DNA of 9,800 nt from Nitrospira sp. Its GTDB lineage: Bacteria; Nitrospirota; Nitrospiria; Nitrospirales; Nitrospiraceae. The translations under genes were made by a program, and so were the position numbers. The DNA lies in assembly GCA_005116795.1 (NCBI GenBank), contig SWDL01000340.1, positions 1 through 9,800 of the forward strand. The letters are read 5' to 3'. The number at the start of each line of letters is the position of its first letter. The stretch's first letter is position 1. Under the pieces are notes generated by a model. That model searched no databases, was not told the origin of the DNA, and saw nothing but the letters and a program-made list of their open reading frames with translations. This document shows, one piece after another, positions 6,032-9,800 of the stretch.

Positions 6032-7636
6032 GTGAGAGTACTGAAGACGGCGGTTCAGCCACAGTCGGAAGAATTCGCGCGCCACCAGGCCCATTCGGAA
6101 AGCCTGGTGGCCGACCTGAACAAATATCTTGTGCAGGCGCGCGCCGGCGGCCCGGCGGATGCGTTGGAGTTGCACAAGCGGCGGGGCAAGCTCACCGCGC
6201 GAGAGCGCATCGCGGCGCTCCTGGACCCCCAATCCCCTTGGCTCGAGCTGAGCCCGCTGGCCGCCTTCAACATGTATGACAACCAGGTTCCGTCGGCCGG
6301 TTTGGTCGCGGGGATCGGTTCCGTGTCGGGACGATTTTGCCTGATTGCGGCCAACGACGCGACCGTCAAGGGCGGAACCTATTTCCCTATCACGATCAAA
6401 AAGCATCTGAGAGCCCAGGACATCGCCTCGGACAACCGCCTCCCGGCTCTGTATCTCGTCGATTCCGGCGGCGTGTTTCTGCCGCGTCAGGCCGAGGTCT
6501 TCGCGGACAAGGACCATTTCGGGAGGATTTTTTTCAATCAAGCCAGGATGTCGGCGTCGGGCATTCCGCAGATCGCGGCGGTGATGGGGATGTGCACCGC
6601 GGGCGGCGCCTACGTGCCGGCCATGTGCGACGAAAACGTGATCGTCAGAGGCACGGGCACGATCTTCCTCGGCGGCCCGCCGCTCGTGAAAGCGGCCACC
6701 GGCGAAGACGTGACGGCCGAGGCCCTGGGAGGAGCGGACGTGCACACGCGCCTCTCCGGGGTCAGCGACCACTTGGCTGAAAACGACCGGGAAGCCCTAG
6801 ACCTCGTCAGGAGCATCGTGGCGACGCTCGGTCGGCGACCCGCAAGACCCCGCCACGGCGACGCGGAAGAACCGCTCTATCCGGCCGAAGAGCTGTACGG
6901 GCTCATCCCGAGCAATCCCCGTCAGCAGTTCGAGATGCGTGAGGTGATCGCGCGCCTCGTGGACGGCAGCCGTTTCCAGGAATTCAAAGCGCGCTACGGG
7001 CCGACGCTCGTCTGCGGATTCGCCCACTGGATGGGACACCTGGTCGGACTCGTGGCGAACAACGGGATCCTGTTTTCCGAGGCCGCGATCAAAGGCTCCC
7101 ATTTCGTCCAACTCTGCGGCCAGCGACGCGTCCCCCTCATCTTCCTGCAAAACATCACGGGATTCATGGTCGGCAAACAGTATGAAGAACGCGGCATCAT
7201 TCGAGACGGCGCCAAAATGGTCCAGGCCGTCTCGACCGTCGAGGTCCCCAAGTTCACGGTGATCATCGGGGCCTCCCACGGGGCCGGCAACTACGCCATG
7301 TGCGGACGCGGCTACAGCCCGCGATTCCTCTTCGTTTGGCCCCATGCGCGCATCTCGGTGATGGGGGCGCAGCAAGCCGCACAGGTGCTCGTGACGGTCA
7401 AGCAACAGCGGCGCGATCGCGAGCGCGCCGCGCTCTCGGAGGAAGAGCGACATCGGCTGGCCGAGACGGTCCTCGCGCAATATGAACAAGAGGCCAGCCC
7501 CTATTTCAGCACGGCCCGGCTCTGGGATGACGGCATTCTGGACCCGCTCGAGACGCGTCGGGTGTTGGGGCTGTGCCTCGACCTCGCCGCCATGACCCCG
7601 ACCCGGGAGAGCCACGCGCCGGTGTATCGGATGTAG
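6032..7636 (+). CDS. liuB: Methylcrotonyl-CoA carboxylase, carboxyltransferase (beta) subunit
   Basis: A 534-residue biotin-dependent acyl-CoA carboxyltransferase. It moves carboxybiotin CO2 onto 3-methylcrotonyl-CoA, giving 3-methylglutaconyl-CoA in leucine breakdown. The sequence follows the methylcrotonyl branch rather than the propionyl branch: ANDATVKGGTYFPITIKKHL near residues 107-126, YLVDSGGVFLPRQAEVF near 141-157, MCTAGGAYVPAM near 187-198 and NYAMCGRGYSPRFLF near 420-434. The oxyanion-hole glycines lie in TAGGAY (189-194) and SHGAGNY (415-421). The GTG at 6032 is chosen because the resulting N-terminus (MRVLKTAVQPQSEEFA) aligns with LiuB proteins. A TTG at 5993 would lie inside the B12-binding gene. 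The biotin carboxylase/biotin carrier alpha subunit is not in the window. Geranyl-CoA carboxylase is a less likely alternative. Confidence 0.92.
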   Translation: MRVLKTAVQPQSEEFARHQAHSESLVADLNKYLVQARAGGPADALELHKRRGKLTARERIAALLDPQSPWLELSPLAAFNMYDNQVPSAGLVAGIGSVSGRFCLIAANDATVKGGTYFPITIKKHLRAQDIASDNRLPALYLVDSGGVFLPRQAEVFADKDHFGRIFFNQARMSASGIPQIAAVMGMCTAGGAYVPAMCDENVIVRGTGTIFLGGPPLVKAATGEDVTAEALGGADVHTRLSGVSDHLAENDREALDLVRSIVATLGRRPARPRHGDAEEPLYPAEELYGLIPSNPRQQFEMREVIARLVDGSRFQEFKARYGPTLVCGFAHWMGHLVGLVANNGILFSEAAIKGSHFVQLCGQRRVPLIFLQNITGFMVGKQYEERGIIRDGAKMVQAVSTVEVPKFTVIIGASHGAGNYAMCGRGYSPRFLFVWPHARISVMGAQQAAQVLVTVKQQRRDRERAALSEEERHRLAETVLAQYEQEASPYFSTARLWDDGILDPLETRRVLGLCLDLAAMTPTRESHAPVYRM

Positions 7637-7680
7637 GGGACTGACACCCTTCTTCGCGTCTGCGCGAGGTGTCTGTCCCC
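7636..7680 (+). repeat. REP-like palindrome 3, + orientation
   Basis: A 45-base hairpin with arms GGGGACTGACACC (7636-7648) and GGTGTCTGTCCCC (7668-7680), pairing except for a central T-T mismatch. A left-side bulge CTTCT comes next, then inner stem TCGCG/CGCGA with loop TCTG. The architecture is the same as at 5500-5545, although the inner-stem sequence differs. Its first G is the last base of the carboxylase TAG stop. Confidence 0.85.
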
Positions 7681-7688
7681 CTCGGAAC

Positions 7689-7734
7689 GGGGACAGTCCC
7701 AGGCCTCGGAAGGCCAAGAAGGGGGACAGTCCCC
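7689..7734 (-). repeat. REP-like palindrome 4, - orientation
   Basis: A 46-base copy in opposite orientation, 8 bases after element 3. Arms are GGGGACAGTCCCA (7689-7701) and GGGGACAGTCCCC (7722-7734), with inner stem GGCCT/AGGCC and loop CGGA (7702-7715), then AAGAAG. It differs from the reverse complement of element 1 at only about five bases. Elements 3 and 4 fill most of the 110-base gap 7637-7746, and nothing else is seen there apart from the ribosome binding site. Confidence 0.85.
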
Positions 7735-7737
7735 GGT

Positions 7738-7742
7738 GAGGG
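7738..7742 (+). promoter_or_regulatory. Ribosome binding site for the hydratase
   Basis: GAGGG lies 4 bases before the ATG at 7747. It supports that start over an in-frame GTG at 7669, which falls inside palindrome 3. Confidence 0.55.
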
Positions 7743-7746
7743 ACTG

Positions 7747-8544
7747 ATGGGCCCGTTCACTTCACTTGTCATCGAAGACCGGAGCGGCATCGTCTCCATC
7801 GCACTGAACCGCCCGGATCGCCGCAACGCGTTCGATCGCCGAATGGTGACCGAACTCTGCGAGGCGTTCACGACACTCGCCGGCGACCAGACCCTGCGGG
7901 CCGTCATCCTCTCCGGCACCGGCTCGGCCTTTTGCGGAGGGGCGGACTTGCGATGGATGTCTCCGGATCAGCCGTTGTCTCAGGGAGAGGCGCGTGAAGA
8001 CGCGGAACGTCTTGTGCGGATGTATCGTGCCATCGACGAATGCCCCTGTCCGGTCATCGGGCGCATCCACGGATCGGCATTCGGCGGGGGGGTGGGATTG
8101 GTCGCCGTGTGCGACGTGGCGGTGGCGGCCCAAGACACGGTCTTCGCGCTCAGCGAGGTGCGGCTCGGCCTGATTCCGGCCGTCATCGCGCCGTTTCTCC
8201 TCAGAAAATCCGGCGAATCGTTCGTCCGACGGTATGCCCTGACCGGCGAGTCGTTTCCCGCTTCGGTCGCCAATCAGTACGGGCTCGTCCATGACGTGAT
8301 CGAGCCCGACAAACTCCAGACCCGCATCGACGAACTGGCCGATGCCGCCTTACGCGTCGCGCCCCAAGCAGCCAGGGAGACCAAGGCACTGCTTCACCGA
8401 TTGCTCACGCGGGCGGACGACGACGGGTGGGAAGCCTGCGCCGCGGCCAATGCCACGGCGCGGCTGTCACACGAAGCCCGGGAAGGACTGCAGGCCTTCT
8501 TCAGCAAACGGTCTCCCGCATGGAGCCGGGAGGGTGACAAATGA
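7747..8544 (+). CDS. liuC: 3-methylglutaconyl-CoA hydratase (crotonase family)
   Basis: A 265-residue enoyl-CoA hydratase/isomerase, predicted to hydrate 3-methylglutaconyl-CoA to HMG-CoA. The crotonase oxyanion segments are AFCGGADL (residues 61-68) and HGSAFGGGVGL (108-118). Of the two acidic residues in classical crotonase, the second is kept as Glu137 in ALSEVRLGLIP. The first position is Gly117, as in bacterial LiuC-type hydratases with GGGVGLVA. That pattern, and placement between the carboxyltransferase and the lyase, favour the leucine pathway over short-chain beta-oxidation. A role on crotonyl-CoA cannot be excluded, and no other hydratase is visible for the butyryl branch. The ATG at 7747 gives a normal length; the longer in-frame start would translate the palindromes. 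The stop overlaps the lyase ATG (ATGA, 8541-8544). Confidence 0.88.
   Translation: MGPFTSLVIEDRSGIVSIALNRPDRRNAFDRRMVTELCEAFTTLAGDQTLRAVILSGTGSAFCGGADLRWMSPDQPLSQGEAREDAERLVRMYRAIDECPCPVIGRIHGSAFGGGVGLVAVCDVAVAAQDTVFALSEVRLGLIPAVIAPFLLRKSGESFVRRYALTGESFPASVANQYGLVHDVIEPDKLQTRIDELADAALRVAPQAARETKALLHRLLTRADDDGWEACAAANATARLSHEAREGLQAFFSKRSPAWSREGDK
8528..8533 (+). promoter_or_regulatory. Ribosome binding site for the lyase fusion
   Basis: GGGAGG lies 7 bases before the ATG at 8541, inside the end of the hydratase gene. This strong site fixes the start upstream of palindrome 5, so the palindrome is translated. Confidence 0.65.
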
Positions 8545-9800
8545 AGCCTCGGAACGGTCTAACGCAAGGGGTCAGGCACCTGTCGGAAGGGTGCCTGACC
8601 CCACCCGTTCGGATCGTCGAGGTCGGTCCCCGCGATGGACTCCAACACGAGCCGACGATCCTGCCGACGGAGCGGAAGGTGGCGTGGATCAACGCCTTGT
8701 CCCGTACCGGCGTCGCCGAAATCGAGGCCGGCTCGTTCGTGTCGCCGAGGGCCATCCCGCAGTTGGCCGACTCGGACGACGTGTTTCGCAAGATCGAACG
8801 CCGCCCGGGCGTCACCTATTCGGCTCTGGTTCCGAACGCGCGCGGGCTCGAACGAGCGCTGGCTGTCGATGTGCGCAAGATCGCCCTGTTCACCGCCGCG
8901 TCCGAGACCTTTACGCAACAGAACATCCACGCCACGATTCGGGAATCGCTGGACCGATTCCGCCCTGTCATCACGTCGGCCAAACAGGCCGGACTGACCG
9001 TCCGTGGCTACGTGTCGACGGCCGTCTTCTGTCCCTATGAGGGCAAGATGGAGCCCGCGCGGGTGGTGGAACTCTTGCGGCAACTGCTCGATCTCGGCGT
9101 GGATGAGGTGTCGCTGGGAGACACCATCGGTCGAGCCGCGCCGGCTGACGTGCGGAGGTTGTTGGATCTCGTGATGCCTCGCGTCGAGCCTGCGCGCCTG
9201 TCTCTGCACTTCCATGATACATATGGGATGGCGATCGCGAACGTGCTGACCGCCTGGGAGGAATACGGGGTCCAGACCTTCGACACCTCGGCCGGCGGTC
9301 TTGGAGGCTGCCCCTACGCACCGGGCGCTTCCGGGAATGTCGCGACGGAAGACGTGGTCTATGCGCTGAAAGCCTCAGGAGCTGCGGTGGCCGTCAATGA
9401 AGAGAACGTGGTTGAAACGATGAAAGAATTGGAAGGCGCTCTTTGCCGCCCGCTTGCCTCACGGCTGTCACAGCTCACCGGCGCCTTCTCGCTCCGGTCC
9501 ACCACGCACAAGCCGGCGTCGACCGGTGAAGCGGACCCTGCAGCGATACTCGCTGAGCGAGTAAAGAGCGGCGAGCCGCGCGCCATCTCTCGGTTGCTCA
9601 GTCTACTGGACGATCAGCATCCGGACGGCCGCGCCGCCTTGGACCGACTGGGGTTCCCCGGATCGCGCGCCGTCACCATCGGCATCACGGGATATCCTGG
9701 GGCAGGGAAAAGCACACTCATTGATCGGCTGACGAGCGCCTATCGACGTCAAGGAAACAAGGTGGGCATCCTCGCGGTGGATCCCAGCAGTCTGGGGTCG
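8541..9800 (+). CDS. HMG-CoA lyase fused to MeaB-type GTPase, 3'-truncated
   Basis: One uninterrupted frame of 420 codons runs off the window. Residues about 23-312 are a complete 3-hydroxy-3-methylglutaryl-CoA lyase, which cleaves HMG-CoA to acetoacetate and acetyl-CoA. It has GPRDGLQ at 29-35 (catalytic Arg31, metal ligand Asp32), metal ligands His223 and His225 in LHFHDTYG, catalytic Cys257 in GLGGCPYA and Asn266. After a short linker (315-333), residues 334-420 match the start of MeaB/ArgK P-loop proteins, which guard and load B12 mutases. A helical lead-in (ILAERVKSGEPRAISRLL) is followed by Walker A GITGYPGAGKST at 381-392 and AVDPSS at 412-417. No ATG, GTG or TTG codon lies between residue 297 and the MeaB-like start, so a separate MeaB gene is unlikely. 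Most of the MeaB domain is beyond the window. Residues 10-21 are encoded by a palindrome. Confidence 0.88.
   Translation, partial: MKPRNGLTQGVRHLSEGCLTPPVRIVEVGPRDGLQHEPTILPTERKVAWINALSRTGVAEIEAGSFVSPRAIPQLADSDDVFRKIERRPGVTYSALVPNARGLERALAVDVRKIALFTAASETFTQQNIHATIRESLDRFRPVITSAKQAGLTVRGYVSTAVFCPYEGKMEPARVVELLRQLLDLGVDEVSLGDTIGRAAPADVRRLLDLVMPRVEPARLSLHFHDTYGMAIANVLTAWEEYGVQTFDTSAGGLGGCPYAPGASGNVATEDVVYALKASGAAVAVNEENVVETMKELEGALCRPLASRLSQLTGAFSLRSTTHKPASTGEADPAAILAERVKSGEPRAISRLLSLLDDQHPDGRAALDRLGFPGSRAVTIGITGYPGAGKSTLIDRLTSAYRRQGNKVGILAVDPSSLGS
8568..8602 (-). repeat. REP-like palindrome 5, short form, inside the lyase gene
   Basis: A 35-base element with perfectly paired 13-base arms GGGGTCAGGCACC (8568-8580) and GGTGCCTGACCCC (8590-8602) around a 9-base loop TGTCGGAAG. 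The size and loop length match element 2, and CTT follows the first arm when read on the - strand. It starts 27 bases into the coding sequence and adds about 12 residues ahead of the lyase core. Confidence 0.85.

Noticed and set aside
7636..7734. Rho-independent terminator between carboxylase and hydratase
   Set aside because: The hairpins are strong but no T-run follows either one, and the downstream genes continue the same pathway. The structure is explained better by the repeat family.
7669..7746. Longer hydratase starting at the GTG at 7669
   Set aside because: The start lies within a palindrome arm, and the added 26 residues are translated repeat with no family similarity. The ATG at 7747 has its own ribosome binding site.
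8342..9040. Open + strand frame of 232 codons overlapping hydratase and lyase
   Set aside because: It is an out-of-frame shadow, Arg/Pro-rich, overlapping two genes with intact active-site motifs.

Overview
The window is a GC-rich stretch (roughly 60% G+C by eye) from a bacterium. It carries nine tightly packed genes, all on the + strand and truncated at both ends. They read as one catabolic operon for branched-chain amino acids and acyl-CoAs. Four junctions are 4-base stop/start overlaps (921-924, 2102-2105, 5614-5617, 8541-8544) and the other gaps are short, so a single transcript with translational coupling is likely. The species cannot be fixed from the sequence. The gene content and repeats fit an environmental Gram-negative-type lineage, and no phylum is claimed.

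Layout. 1-924 is the 3' part of a 2-oxoacid dehydrogenase E2 acyltransferase. 921-2105 is an acetyl-CoA acetyltransferase-type thiolase. 2102-3007 is a 3-hydroxybutyryl-CoA dehydrogenase. 3035-4630 is the large subunit of a split B12-dependent acyl-CoA mutase. About 4652-5617 is an MBL-fold hydrolase. 5614-6015 is the small B12-binding subunit of the mutase. 6032-7636 is a methylcrotonyl-CoA carboxylase beta-type carboxyltransferase. 7747-8544 is a methylglutaconyl-CoA hydratase-type crotonase. 8541 to the end is an HMG-CoA lyase fused in frame to the start of a MeaB/ArgK-type G-protein chaperone.

How they fit together. The carboxyltransferase, hydratase and lyase are three consecutive late steps of leucine breakdown (3-methylcrotonyl-CoA to acetoacetate plus acetyl-CoA). 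The mutase would normally be labelled methylmalonyl-CoA mutase. However, its two substrate-specificity positions are Phe61 and Gln179, as in isobutyryl-CoA mutase, not Tyr and Arg. With the E2, dehydrogenase and thiolase next to it, this suggests a valine route: isobutyryl-CoA to n-butyryl-CoA, then beta-oxidation to two acetyl-CoA, bypassing propionyl- and methylmalonyl-CoA.

Two features stand out. One is the HMG-CoA lyase-MeaB fusion, which puts the mutase chaperone on an enzyme of the neighbouring leucine branch. The other is a family of five REP-like imperfect palindromes at 5500-5595, 7636-7734 and 8568-8602. They share 13-base arms and a fixed polarity and occur partly as inverted pairs. 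Some have been absorbed into coding sequence, forming the tail of the MBL protein and the N-terminus of the lyase. There is no gene-free stretch longer than 300 bases; the longest gap is 7637-7746.
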